The notes: generated by a model not told the origin, from the letters alone. Positions 44,300 to 53,317 are shown, numbered from the stretch's first letter. The stretch: DNA of 64,000 nucleotides from Bacillota bacterium (GCA_023388055.1 JAEWGW010000046.1:142523-206522), one strand, 5' to 3'. Translations and numbers: made by a program.

Positions 44300-46804
44300 T
44301 CACTCACCACCGGCTTGAGAAATGGTTCTGCTCCCTGATGATGCTTCTGCATAAGCCGCCGCAAGCAGCTGCCCCAGGGCTAACCCGCCGTCCCCCGTTG
44401 GCACCTGCTTGTGCCGGTAGGGCTCAAGCCCCCGTTCCTTCAGGAGGGCAGGAATCCGCCGGGCCAGATACGGGTTATGGAAGGAGCCGCCGGAGAGCAT
44501 TACCTTGGGGATAATTGCCGTGCTCAGTCCTTCTTTTTCCAGAGCCCGCTGAAGAAGCTCAACCGCAGATCGGGCAACTGTTTCGTGAAAACGGAGAGCC
44601 AGTTCTTCGGGCGGCGAATCTGCCAGACGTTCCTCTACCACCTGCCGCAGAGTGTCGGACATATCCAGCTCCAGCGCCCCGGCTTCCTCTTTGTCCCGGA
44701 TGGCATAGCCGAAGGGGGTAACGGTGTTGGCCCCGTCCGCATCAGCAAAGGAAAAGGCTGCCAGCTCAGAGAGCCGGATGGCCGCTTCGCCGTCATAGCC
44801 GGACACTGCAGCCACACCCAGGATCGCCGATACGGCGTCAAACAGTCTGCCGCAGGTGCCTGCCCACGGACTGTTCATCCCGGTGGCAGCCATTCTGCCC
44901 AGTATCGCCAGCTCCATGCTTTTGCCGGGAAACAGCTGCGCCGCCCAAGCAGGCCCCTGTTCGGGAAAAAGCGACGTCAGCATCCCTGTGGCATTCCGCC
45001 AGGGCTCCCGCACCGCCCTTTCCCCGCCGGGCAGGGGGGTATAGCGCAGATGCCCCAGCCTCCGCCAGCCGGATGCGCTGCCGGCCAAAATCTCGAAGCC
45101 CCAGATGCAGCCGTCCGGACCGTAGCCGGTACCATCCAGAATGATGCCGCAGACCTCTTCCTCCGGGGACAGCCCGTTGTCCGCCATACATGAAACCAGA
45201 TGGGCGTGATGATGCTGGACCCCAATGGGCTCACGGCCCATTTCACGGCTTAGCCGTCGGGTTTCATAGCCGGGATGCAGGTCTGCTGCCGTTTGCGGCA
45301 GGTCCGTTCCCAGCAGCTTGGAGAAATGGGCCAGCTCCTTCCTCCAATGCTCCTGGGTTTCCACACTGTCCATGTCCCCGATATGGGGGCCAATAAAAAT
45401 CTGCTTGCCTCTGCCGAGGGCAAAGGTGTTTTTCTGCTGCCCGCCTAAGGCGGCCCACCCGGTCACATTAACAGGAGCCGCAAGCGGATCAGGGGCATAC
45501 CCCCTGGACCGTCGAAGGATGTCCGTTTGTCCCTCCACCACCTGAACGACGGAGTCATCCAGCGGGTGAAGAATTTCACGATCATGGGCAAGCACATAGT
45601 CGGCGATGCCCGCCAGGTAGTCGAAGGCCTCCTCATCCCGGTACAAAATGGGCTGGCCGGAAGGGTTGGCGCTGGTCATCACAAGGAAGGGCAGCTCCTC
45701 CATCAGCAGCACATGCAGCGGGGTGTAGGGCAGCATCAGCCCTACAGTAGCCATTCCCGGCGCCACGCTGTCCGCCAAGGGCCACGCCTCCGCTCTGCGG
45801 GCGATGACGATAGGCGCCTCGGGCGAATGAAGCAGCCGCAGCTCCTGGCTGCCCAGCACTGCAGCCCGGCGGGCGGTCTCCTCATCCGCCGCCATTACCG
45901 CAAGCGGCCGTGTTGGCCGCCGCTTGCGCTGCCGCAGACGAGCGACCGCCGCTTCGCTTGTGGCGTCGCAGGCCAAGTGATAGCCGCCGATGCCCTTCAC
46001 GGCGACAATGGCACCCTGGCGCAGCAGCTCAGCGCACCGCCTTACCGCCTCGTCGGCCTCCGCTAGAGGCCTCCGCACGCCTTGCGCCCCGGCGCCAGCC
46101 TTGCCTTGAGCTGCCGATCCTGCTCCCGCTACAGAGCCGGCTGCCGGCTCGGCAACCTTTGCTCCTGCCCTCCCCATTGGCTCCTTCGGCGCCTCGTCCA
46201 TGGCGTACAGCGCGAGGCGCGGGCCGCATTCCGGGCAGGCAATGGGCTGGGCGTGGTGGCGCCGGTTTGTCACATTTCCGTACTCCTCCCGGCAGGCAGG
46301 ACACATGGGGAAGCCGCTCATGGAGGTGTACGGCCGGTCGTAAGGCAGCTCCCGGATGATGGTATAACGGGGGCCGCACTGGGTACAGGTAATGAACGGG
46401 TACCGGTAGCGCCGGTTGGCCGGATCCTTCAGCTCTGCCAGACAATCGGGGCAAATCCCCGCATCCACGGGTATCACCAGGGAGGAGGCACCCTCCCGGT
46501 TGCTCTCCACGATGCGAAAGCCCAAGCGCCCATCCACTGCCAGCGGCACCGACCGGATTTCATCCACCCGGGCCAGCCGTGGAGCCTCCCGGCGGATTGC
46601 CGCCAGGAGCTCCCGCAGGGCAGGGGCTGTTCCTTCCGCCTCCAAACGGATGCCGTCCATATTGTTCTGGACGGTGCCGCTTATGGCGTAACGCTCCGCC
46701 AGACCGAACAGGAAAGGCCGGAACCCCACACCCTGAACTCTGCCCTTGACGGTAATGAGCAGCGCCGCTGTTGGGTTAGGGTCATTTCTGTCCGAAGAAG
46801 CCAC
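44300..46804 (-). CDS. hypF: Carbamoyltransferase HypF
   Basis: About 834 residues if started at GTG 46804. An N-terminal acylphosphatase domain (VKGRVQGVGFRPFLFGLAER) is followed by two zinc-finger pairs (CPDCLAEL with CTQCGP; CPACREEY with CPECGP), a YrdC/Sua5-like domain (AVKGIGGYHLACDA) and a Kae1-like domain (VQHHHAHLVSCMAD). It makes carbamoyl-AMP and transfers carbamoyl to HypE. An unusual Ala/Gly-rich linker of ~50 residues sits between the zinc fingers and YrdC. The frame opens at 46933, but that start overlaps hypB by 85 bases; the start is uncertain. Confidence 0.93.
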   Translation of the reverse strand: MASSDRNDPNPTAALLITVKGRVQGVGFRPFLFGLAERYAISGTVQNNMDGIRLEAEGTAPALRELLAAIRREAPRLARVDEIRSVPLAVDGRLGFRIVESNREGASSLVIPVDAGICPDCLAELKDPANRRYRYPFITCTQCGPRYTIIRELPYDRPYTSMSGFPMCPACREEYGNVTNRRHHAQPIACPECGPRLALYAMDEAPKEPMGRAGAKVAEPAAGSVAGAGSAAQGKAGAGAQGVRRPLAEADEAVRRCAELLRQGAIVAVKGIGGYHLACDATSEAAVARLRQRKRRPTRPLAVMAADEETARRAAVLGSQELRLLHSPEAPIVIARRAEAWPLADSVAPGMATVGLMLPYTPLHVLLMEELPFLVMTSANPSGQPILYRDEEAFDYLAGIADYVLAHDREILHPLDDSVVQVVEGQTDILRRSRGYAPDPLAAPVNVTGWAALGGQQKNTFALGRGKQIFIGPHIGDMDSVETQEHWRKELAHFSKLLGTDLPQTAADLHPGYETRRLSREMGREPIGVQHHHAHLVSCMADNGLSPEEEVCGIILDGTGYGPDGCIWGFEILAGSASGWRRLGHLRYTPLPGGERAVREPWRNATGMLTSLFPEQGPAWAAQLFPGKSMELAILGRMAATGMNSPWAGTCGRLFDAVSAILGVAAVSGYDGEAAIRLSELAAFSFADADGANTVTPFGYAIRDKEEAGALELDMSDTLRQVVEERLADSPPEELALRFHETVARSAVELLQRALEKEGLSTAIIPKVMLSGGSFHNPYLARRIPALLKERGLEPYRHKQVPTGDGGLALGQLLAAAYAEASSGSRTISQAGGE

Positions 46805-46848
46805 TGATGCTTCCCCTAATATCCCGGAAGCCAACTCGTTTCCCGGCT

Positions 46849-47544
46849 TCAGCCCGGCTGCTCCACCGCTGCTTCTGCCACCGCCCGAACGCTCCTGGTC
46901 TCCGCAAGCCTGGCCTCGATCCATGCCGTCCACAGCTCCATTCCTTCCCCGGTGCGGGCCGACAACGGAATCAGCGCGGAATCCGGGTTCATCGCAAACA
47001 GATCCTCTTGGGCTGCCTCTACGCTGAAATCCACATACGGGAGAAGATCAATTTTGTTCAGGAGCACCAAACCGGTCCGCATAAACATGGTAGGGTATTT
47101 GGGTATCTTATCATTGCCTTCGGGAACGCTGAGCACTGCCACCTTATGGTTTTGCCCCAGGTCATAGCCGGAGGGGCAGACCAGATTGCCTACATTCTCA
47201 ATAAAGAGAATGTCCGTCTCCTCCAGATCAAACCGGGAGAGAATCTTGGTGACCATCCGCGCATCCAGGTGGCAGCCGCCGCCTGTATTGATCTGCACCG
47301 CATTGACGCCTAAGGCGCGGATGCGATCCGCATCCTTTTCGGTTGCAAGGTCACCTTCAATAACGCCCACCCGGTAACGCCCGCACAGCTGCCGGATGGT
47401 GGCCTCCAGCAGGGTGGTTTTGCCTGCGCCGGGAGAGCTCATCAGATTGATGGCCAGCACCTTATGGCGTCCCAGCTGATCCCTTATATAAGCTGCTGCG
47501 GTATTGTTGTCCTTCAGCACATCCTCATTCAATACAATTTCCAT
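46849..47544 (-). CDS. hypB: Hydrogenase nickel incorporation GTPase HypB
   Basis: 231 residues, SIMIBI-class GTPase: P-loop SSPGAGKTTLLEATI, VIEGDLATEKDADRI, INTGGGCHLDARMV (metal-binding Cys/His at the dimer site), IENVGNLVCPSGYDLG and NKIDLLPYVDF. There is no N-terminal His-rich or CxxCGC nickel-storage motif. It delivers Ni with HypA. The 256-base gap upstream (47545-47800) separates it from hypA and shows no convincing gene; a weak 32-codon frame exists there. Confidence 0.96.
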   Translation of the reverse strand: MEIVLNEDVLKDNNTAAAYIRDQLGRHKVLAINLMSSPGAGKTTLLEATIRQLCGRYRVGVIEGDLATEKDADRIRALGVNAVQINTGGGCHLDARMVTKILSRFDLEETDILFIENVGNLVCPSGYDLGQNHKVAVLSVPEGNDKIPKYPTMFMRTGLVLLNKIDLLPYVDFSVEAAQEDLFAMNPDSALIPLSARTGEGMELWTAWIEARLAETRSVRAVAEAAVEQPG

Positions 47545-47800
47545 TGCCGGATCGGAACCTGCCTACAGAAGTCTGTGGAAGGAGCGGGTTAAGGCAACTC
47601 CATATTCATCAGGTTGTATTCCTTCCCGGGAAAGGTGTGACTTGGAGGCTCAAACACATTTTGCCGTCTTTGATTTTATTTCATGTTCAAGGTTTCAAAG
47701 CCGTCAAAAAAACTCGCCTTCAAGTCACCCCTTCCCTCACAGTCATCCAATATGAATATGAATTCGCTTCTCATACCCCTGCCTGACTCCCGGCAGGTTC

Positions 47801-48157
47801 CTACCTCCCTTCATAGGATAAGACCTTGAATTCCTCGCCTCCGGTAATCCGGCCTCCGGGGAAGCGGCATACGGGGCACATGGCTGCAGCCGCATGCTGC
47901 TCCGGCTCATACTCCAGCCCGCACAGCACACAGGCCGCCCGGGCTGGCTGCAGCTCCATCGTAAGCCCCGCCTCCCGCACAAGCATCGCCGCCCCGTCCG
48001 CCTTGTACATATCGAAGGCCATCTCCAGGGCATCCGGGAGAGCATTGCTCAAGGCCCCGACCAAAAGCCGCACTTGCGTCACCTCCGCGAAGCCGCGTTC
48101 CTTCGCATCCCGGCTCACCAGATCAAGCACGTCCCCCATCAGCGACAGCTCATGCAT
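47801..48157 (-). CDS. hypA: Hydrogenase nickel metallochaperone HypA
   Basis: 118 residues beginning MHELSLMGD; the Met-His2-Glu N-terminus is the Ni site. A zinc ribbon is formed by CVLCGLEYEPEQ and CPVCRFPGGRI. It receives Ni and passes it with HypB to the large subunit. The ATG at 48157 overlaps the stop of the preceding gene (TGATG) and has GGGAGG upstream. Confidence 0.95.
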   Translation of the reverse strand: MHELSLMGDVLDLVSRDAKERGFAEVTQVRLLVGALSNALPDALEMAFDMYKADGAAMLVREAGLTMELQPARAACVLCGLEYEPEQHAAAAMCPVCRFPGGRITGGEEFKVLSYEGR

Positions 48158-48567
48158 CAATATCCCTCCCTGGCGGGCAGTCCGATCTGAAGCAGCGTAT
48201 TGGCCGGCCTCACAGGAAGCAGCGTAAGCCGTGTATCCTCACCCAGACTGTATGGATTGTCGCAAGCAAAACATTTCATCTCGCCGGAATAGGACAAATA
48301 GTGCAAATGCTGCTTGCAGGACGGGCAGAGTGCACTGTATGCCCGCCACTCTCCGGCCTCCCGGTTAAGCAAGAAAGGATGCCCTGCCGACTGCTCCATC
48401 ACTGGCCATATCCGGGGAGGGGCAATCGTATGATAGTCATATCCGCTCAGCTTGTCGGCAAGCTTGGTCAGCTTCTTCACATCGCGCTCCACCAAAGGTG
48501 CCGCCGCTTCCCGGATGACGCCAGTCACACCCTTTTTCAGCTCCTTCATAAATTCCCTGCGGTCCAA
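48157..48567 (-). CDS. Uncharacterised Cys4 protein in hydrogenase operon
   Basis: 136 residues, not confidently recognised. The N-terminus MDRREFMKELKKG looks like a twin-arginine motif, but no hydrophobic stretch follows, so export is doubtful. The C-terminal half has a four-Cys cluster, ALCPSCKQHLHYLSYSG then MKCFACDNPYSLGE, which could be a zinc ribbon or a Rieske-like/rubredoxin-like site. It lies between the maturation protease gene and hypA with overlaps at both ends, so it is probably a hydrogenase assembly or electron-transfer accessory factor (inference). Confidence 0.75.
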   Translation of the reverse strand: MDRREFMKELKKGVTGVIREAAAPLVERDVKKLTKLADKLSGYDYHTIAPPRIWPVMEQSAGHPFLLNREAGEWRAYSALCPSCKQHLHYLSYSGEMKCFACDNPYSLGEDTRLTLLPVRPANTLLQIGLPAREGY

Positions 48568-49109
48568 GAATCACTCCTCCATTCCCGGATTTGGCCGTGC
48601 ACCAGCTCCGTTAATGCAGTCAGACGCTCACGCACCGTATCCGACAAGCCGATACCGAATGCAAGCGTTGCGGGCTGAATTCCGAACAGCACCATTTTGG
48701 CAGGCACCCGCTCTCTGATCCGGGCGGCGAACAGCACCTCCTGGAAGCCCAACTGGTGCACCGACATTTTCACATTGCAATATGCCGGAATGTCCTCCCG
48801 CTCCACCGTGTACACAAACCCCGGCGGCTCCGGGCCGTTGATGGAATCCAGCAGAATCAGCTGGTCTGTATCCTCCACCGGACCAAGCAGTCTGATGCCG
48901 TCCGTAGAGCCTTCAATGATCTCCACATTTTCCACACCGGCCAGTATTTCCTCCAGGAAGGGCAGCACATGAATGCCTACCCCCTCATCGGTGTACAGGG
49001 TGTTGCCCAGTCCGATAACCGTAATTTTCTCCGGTCCGGCAGGGTTCAAGGTTATGTCCGCCTCCAAGCCGCCGCCCATGCTCAGGGTATCCATACGCCC
49101 GCTACTCAT
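48546..49109 (-). CDS. hupD: Hydrogenase maturation protease
   Basis: 187 residues of the HyaD/HupD/HybD endopeptidase family. GLGNTLYTDEGVGIHVL holds the metal-sensing acidic residue, and VEIIEGSTDGIRLL, LILLDSINGPEPPG and KMSVHQLGFQEVL (with the His ligand) complete the site. It removes the C-terminal tail of the large subunit after nickel insertion. It overlaps the cytochrome b stop by 8 bases. The N-terminal 20 residues are extra; internal ATGs could be used. Confidence 0.93.
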   Translation of the reverse strand: MSSGRMDTLSMGGGLEADITLNPAGPEKITVIGLGNTLYTDEGVGIHVLPFLEEILAGVENVEIIEGSTDGIRLLGPVEDTDQLILLDSINGPEPPGFVYTVEREDIPAYCNVKMSVHQLGFQEVLFAARIRERVPAKMVLFGIQPATLAFGIGLSDTVRERLTALTELVHGQIREWRSDSWTAGNL

Positions 49110-49956
49110 GCTCCGTTTCCTTTTCCGCCGCCTTCGCCATCAGCTGCTCCTCTCCCCCGTGAGTTTCCACCTTATCCTTCTTCTCCGTCTTAAAGCCGGT
49201 GAAAATGGAGCTCATGGTGCCGTTTTTCTCCAGCCAATCCTCCCGGAAGGACAGGTACACATGGATCACGATGAAAATAATGAACACCCAGGCCATCAGA
49301 TGGTGCCAGGAGCGCACCGTGAAGCTGCCCCCGAAGATGAAGGGCACCCAAGCGAACAGCTTGCCGAAGAAGGATTCCGGCTGCGGCTCAAAATACAGAT
49401 AAAATCCCGTAAACATCGCCACAATGGAGCCTCCGCCCATCAGCACCAAATAGGTCAGCTGCGCCAGGGGGTTATGTCCGGTATAGTGGGGCTTGCGGTT
49501 TTTCATAAAAAGATAAAATTTCACGGTCTGAAAGGTTTCCTTCCAGAAGGCCAGCCTCAACACATTGGTGGTGACGAAGGAATTGCCCTTGAACACCCAG
49601 TAGAGACGGAAGATCATGTTGGCGGTAAACAGGAAAGCCGCAAAAAAGTGGATATACCTGACCCAGCCCATCAGGAAGGTATAATAGGCCTCCTCCCCGG
49701 TGGTGGAGCCTACAATGGGCTTGCCGATGTACAGGCCGGTGAGAATCAAGAGCATTATGGCCCCGGCGTTAATCCAATGGAAGATCCGCACCGGCAGCTC
49801 CCAGACGTATACCTTGACCACGTCCTTGGAAAGCTTCTCCATCCTCACCTTCCGTTTGCCCTTCAGCACAATTTCCGACCGGGGATGCTCCCCTTCGTGG
49901 CCGGAGGAGGCCTTGCTTCCACCGGGGGAATGCAGCGGCGGCTCGCTCAAACTCAT
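49102..49956 (-). CDS. hyaC: [NiFe]-hydrogenase b-type cytochrome subunit
   Basis: 284 residues from the ATG at 49956 (GGGGAAGGG upstream). A ~50-residue basic polar N-terminal tail precedes four hydrophobic helices. The heme-ligand histidines lie in VRIFHWINAG, YIHFFAAFL, MAWVFIIFIVIHVYLS and a nearby helix. It anchors the hydrogenase to the membrane and passes electrons from H2 to the quinone pool. The long N-terminal tail and C-terminal Lys/Glu-rich extension are larger than usual. Confidence 0.93.
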   Translation of the reverse strand: MSLSEPPLHSPGGSKASSGHEGEHPRSEIVLKGKRKVRMEKLSKDVVKVYVWELPVRIFHWINAGAIMLLILTGLYIGKPIVGSTTGEEAYYTFLMGWVRYIHFFAAFLFTANMIFRLYWVFKGNSFVTTNVLRLAFWKETFQTVKFYLFMKNRKPHYTGHNPLAQLTYLVLMGGGSIVAMFTGFYLYFEPQPESFFGKLFAWVPFIFGGSFTVRSWHHLMAWVFIIFIVIHVYLSFREDWLEKNGTMSSIFTGFKTEKKDKVETHGGEEQLMAKAAEKETEHE

Positions 49957-49967
49957 GGCCCTTCCCC

Positions 49968-51683
49968 CTAACCGATCCGTATGTCTACGGCAGATTGATT
50001 TTGCAGGTCCGTCATGTGCACCGCACAGGCCAGGCACGGATCGAAGGAATGGATAATCCGCAGAATCTCCAAGGGCTGATGCTTATCCGCCACAGGTGTA
50101 CCGGTAAGCGCCGCTTCATAGGCACCCTTCTGGTTTTTGCCGTCCCGGGGAGAGGCGTTCCAGGTGGAGGGCACCACAGCCTGGTAGTTGGCGGTTTTAC
50201 CGTTTTCGATGTTAATCCAGTGGCCCAAGGCGCCGCGGGGTGCTTCGATCCAGCCCACTCCCTGGGCCTTCTTCGGCCAGGAGGAGGGCTCCCATTTGGC
50301 CTTATTGAAGGTGGTCTGGTCGCCATGTTTGATATTCTTCAACAGCTCATCCATATCGTTGCGCAGCCAGCCGCCGATGATCTGGGCCTCCAGCCCCCGG
50401 GCTAAGGTGCGGCCTAATGCGGACTTCAACGCGGTAAGCGGCACATTCAGCTTCCGCAGGCTGTCATCCACACTCTGGACGAATTCCGGTTTTTTGGCGG
50501 CATATCCCAGCAGCACCCGGGCTAACGGCCCTGTTTCCATGGGCTTCTCTTTCCACCGGGGAGTCTTGAGCCAGCTGTACTTATCGTTGGTGTTCAGCGT
50601 ATCGTAGCGGCCCTTGGGCCCCGTATAGTGGAAGGTGGTTTCTCCCTCCCAGGGATGGCGGCCGCCGGTGGTTTTGCCGTCGTAGGTGTACCAGGAGAAG
50701 TCGATCCATTCCTTGATCTGCTCCGGATCCTTGGGATTCACATCGTGGATCTCGTTGAGATTGCCGCCCAGAATGATTCCCCGAGGCATCCGGTACATGT
50801 TGATGTCGCGGATATCGCCCTTGGAGAAGTCGCCGTAGCACAGGTAATTGTCCAGCCCGCCGCCGTAGGTCCAATCCTTATAAAAGGATCCGATGGCCTG
50901 CAGATCCGGCAGATACACCTGCTCCACAAACTCGATGGCCTGATCGATCAGTTGGGATACGTGCATCAGGCGCTCGGCATGGATGCCGTTGTCGCTGTTG
51001 ATATCGATGGGGGTAGCCATCCCGCCCACCAGATAATGGGGGTGCGGATTTTTCCCGCCGAAGATGGTGTGGATCTTCACAATCTCCTTCTGCCAGTCCA
51101 GCGCTTCCAGATAGTGGGCCACAGCAAGCAGGTTGACCTCCGGCGGAAGCCTGTAGCCCGGATGTCCCCAATACCCGTTAGCAAAAATCCCCAGCTGTCC
51201 GCTGTCCACGATTTTTTTCACCTTGTCCTGAATGTCCTTGAAATAGCCGGGTGAGGACTTGGGCCACTTGGAGAGGGACTGGGCCAAGGTGCTGGTGGCC
51301 TTGGGATCGGCCTTCAGGGCATTAACCACATCCACCCAATCAAAGGCATGCAGGTGATAAAAATGGACCACATGATCATGCAGCATGATGGTGGCATTCA
51401 TAATTTCCCGGATCAGATGGGCGTTCCGGGGGATCTTGATATCCAGGGCGTCCTCCACGGAACGCACGGCAGCCAGGGCATGGGTGGTGGTGCATACGCC
51501 GCAGATGCGCTGCACATACGCCCACACGTCCCGTGGGTCCCGGTCCTTCACAATCAGCTCCAGGCCGCGAATGGCCGTCCCTGAGCTGAAAGCATCCTTA
51601 ATGACGCCATTGTCTATGTCCGCCTCAATCCGCAGATGGCCCTCTATCCGTGTAACCGGGTCGACTACTATCCGTTCACTCAT
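49968..51683 (-). CDS. hyaB: [NiFe]-hydrogenase large subunit
   Basis: 571 residues. N-terminal VDPVTRIEGHLRIE, L1 motif RICGVCTTTHALAAVR and C-terminal L2 motif DPCLACAVHMTDL; the four cysteines ligate Ni and Fe. The tail after His (MTDLQNQSAVDIRIG) is the peptide removed by the HupD protease. It overlaps the small-subunit gene by 4 bases. It oxidises H2 in the membrane-bound uptake enzyme. Length matches group 1 enzymes. Confidence 0.98.
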   Translation of the reverse strand: MSERIVVDPVTRIEGHLRIEADIDNGVIKDAFSSGTAIRGLELIVKDRDPRDVWAYVQRICGVCTTTHALAAVRSVEDALDIKIPRNAHLIREIMNATIMLHDHVVHFYHLHAFDWVDVVNALKADPKATSTLAQSLSKWPKSSPGYFKDIQDKVKKIVDSGQLGIFANGYWGHPGYRLPPEVNLLAVAHYLEALDWQKEIVKIHTIFGGKNPHPHYLVGGMATPIDINSDNGIHAERLMHVSQLIDQAIEFVEQVYLPDLQAIGSFYKDWTYGGGLDNYLCYGDFSKGDIRDINMYRMPRGIILGGNLNEIHDVNPKDPEQIKEWIDFSWYTYDGKTTGGRHPWEGETTFHYTGPKGRYDTLNTNDKYSWLKTPRWKEKPMETGPLARVLLGYAAKKPEFVQSVDDSLRKLNVPLTALKSALGRTLARGLEAQIIGGWLRNDMDELLKNIKHGDQTTFNKAKWEPSSWPKKAQGVGWIEAPRGALGHWINIENGKTANYQAVVPSTWNASPRDGKNQKGAYEAALTGTPVADKHQPLEILRIIHSFDPCLACAVHMTDLQNQSAVDIRIG

Positions 51684-52876
51684 ACCGATGCGCCGCCTCC
51701 TATCCCGCTATTCGGGCCCTGTCCCGGAGGAGGACCGTTTTTCTTCGGTTTATCATCATGGCGGCTTGCCGTTTCATCATGGCTGTCTGCCGCTGCGTGT
51801 TTCTTCTCATCCAGCACTTTCTTAACGGCGGTAGCTCCGGCATGGATGGCTACGCCGCCCACGGTGCCGCCCAGGAGTCCCAGGCCCACCAGATCCGGAT
51901 TGATGGTGGTCTGGGTGCCGGGAATCTGGGACACGCGCGTGGTGAAGGGCCCCATATCCCAGAAGGCATTCTCCGAGCAGCCGATGCAGGGATTGCCGGA
52001 TTGGATCGGGTAGCTCACACCGCCGTTCCAGCGCATTTCCGCACAGGAATTGTAGGTGGTGGGACCCTTGCAGCCGACCTTATACAGACAATATCCCTGC
52101 TTTAGCCCCTCGTCGTCGAAGGACTCCACAAACAGCCCGGAATCAAAATAAGCGCGCCGGTTGCACTTGTCATGGATGCGGTGCCGGTAAAAGGCCTTCG
52201 GACGGCCTTGGGCGTCCAGCTCCGGGACCGTCCCGAAGGTCAGCACATGGGCTATAACGCCGGTCATGACTTCCGCGATGGGCGGACAGCCCGGCACCCG
52301 GATCACCGGCTTATCCTTGATGATATCGGTGATGGGCATAGCTCCTGTGGGATTGGGGCCCGCTGCAGCGATACCTCCCCAGGAGGAGCAGCTGCCATAA
52401 GCGAGAATCAGCTTGGCCTTGGCCGCCGTTTCCAGCAGCACATCCTTGGCGGGAACGCCGCCAACCATCAGGTATTCCGCGTTTTTGGGCACACTGCCCT
52501 CCACCGCCAGCACATACTCTCCGGCATATTCCTCGATCACCTTCCGGCGCGCTTCCTCCACCTGATGCCCGGAAGCGGCGGACAGCACCTCGCTGTATTC
52601 CAGCGAAATCATATCGAACAAGACGCTCTCCAGCTTGGGATGCGTCGTCCGGATAAAGGATTCCGAGCAGCCTGTGCAATCCTGCATCTGCAGCCAAATC
52701 ACCGGAACCCGCTTGGCCGATTCCATCGCCTTGACCACCTTCTTTTCCAGGGTGATATCCAGCCCCATCACTGCCGTAAGCACCGTGCACATCTTCAGAA
52801 AATCCCGCCGGGTAACCCCTCTTCCCATTGCCGTTTCATAAATGGTCTTTCTGCCGGCCACCTTGCTCACCCCCAT
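51680..52876 (-). CDS. hyaA: [NiFe]-hydrogenase small subunit
   Basis: 398 residues. The twin-arginine signal GVTRRDFLKMC (about residues 20-30) directs folded export with the large subunit. Cluster ligands: QDCTGCSESF, AYGSCSSWGG and VPGCP for the proximal 4Fe-4S; HDKCNRRAYF with later CLYKVGCKGPT and NPCIGCSENAF for distal and medial clusters. Both extra cysteines of oxygen-tolerant enzymes are replaced by Gly (CTGC rather than CTCC; SWGG rather than SWGC). A C-terminal hydrophobic helix (LVGLGLLGGTVGGVAIHAG) and a Gly/Pro-rich tail follow. First gene of the operon. Confidence 0.98.
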   Translation of the reverse strand: MGVSKVAGRKTIYETAMGRGVTRRDFLKMCTVLTAVMGLDITLEKKVVKAMESAKRVPVIWLQMQDCTGCSESFIRTTHPKLESVLFDMISLEYSEVLSAASGHQVEEARRKVIEEYAGEYVLAVEGSVPKNAEYLMVGGVPAKDVLLETAAKAKLILAYGSCSSWGGIAAAGPNPTGAMPITDIIKDKPVIRVPGCPPIAEVMTGVIAHVLTFGTVPELDAQGRPKAFYRHRIHDKCNRRAYFDSGLFVESFDDEGLKQGYCLYKVGCKGPTTYNSCAEMRWNGGVSYPIQSGNPCIGCSENAFWDMGPFTTRVSQIPGTQTTINPDLVGLGLLGGTVGGVAIHAGATAVKKVLDEKKHAAADSHDETASRHDDKPKKNGPPPGQGPNSGIGGGASV

Positions 52877-53017
52877 GCTGCTTCTCGTTCAACATTTGTA
52901 ACCCTTTACATTATCATCGCACATGAAACCGGGTTGCGGTATCGGAAAAACCTGCAGTCCTTGCCGGGAATTTCCCTACACGAATCAGGAGGAGATAACC
53001 GAAGGCCGATTTTGGGC

Positions 53018-53060
53018 AATAAAATAGACCGTTTCCCGAATACAGGACGAAGCGGTCTAA
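53018..53060 (-). terminator. Probable terminator of the SPFH operon
   Basis: AGACCGTTTC (53026-53035) pairs with GAAGCGGTCT (53049-53058), and minus-strand TATTTTATTG follows. Confidence 0.55.
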
Positions 53061-53096
53061 TTGTTGTCCCCTTTAATCGTATTATTCAGCCTCATC

Positions 53097-53278
53097 CTGC
53101 AAAAGTGCATCTATTCTGCTAGAATTCTGCCTCCCCCCGCACCCCAAATGTAAAAGTGCATCTATTTTCCGCCGCGGGGTCCATCTTGCTCCAACCTAAA
53201 GAAAATAACTGTACTTTTGCAGGATAGACCGTAAAAATGAAGGTTTGTTTACCAAATAAATGCACTTTTGCATTTGGG
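53097..53278. repeat. TGCAAAAGTGCA palindromic repeat cluster
   Basis: Four copies of a ~20-bp element: CCTGCAAAAGTGCATCTATT (from 53097) and AAATGTAAAAGTGCATCTAT (about 53146) forward, then GTACTTTTGCAGG (53211-53223) and AAATGCACTTTTGCATTTGG (about 53258) reversed. The outer and inner copies match as nested inverted repeats. Non-coding, between the hydrogenase promoter region and the SPFH gene. Confidence 0.75.
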
Positions 53279-53317
53279 AAGAGGGGGCAGCCAGCCTCCG
53301 CTTTGACCCCCCTTTAC

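Noticed and set aside
46804..46933. Extended HypF N-terminus
   Set aside because: Would overlap hypB by 85 bases and adds a non-homologous Gly/Ser/Asp-rich stretch before the acylphosphatase domain.
47545..47800. Possible extra small gene or terminator between hypA and hypB
   Set aside because: A 32-codon frame and a 5-bp hairpin before seven T exist, but neither is convincing, and the operon context favours readthrough.
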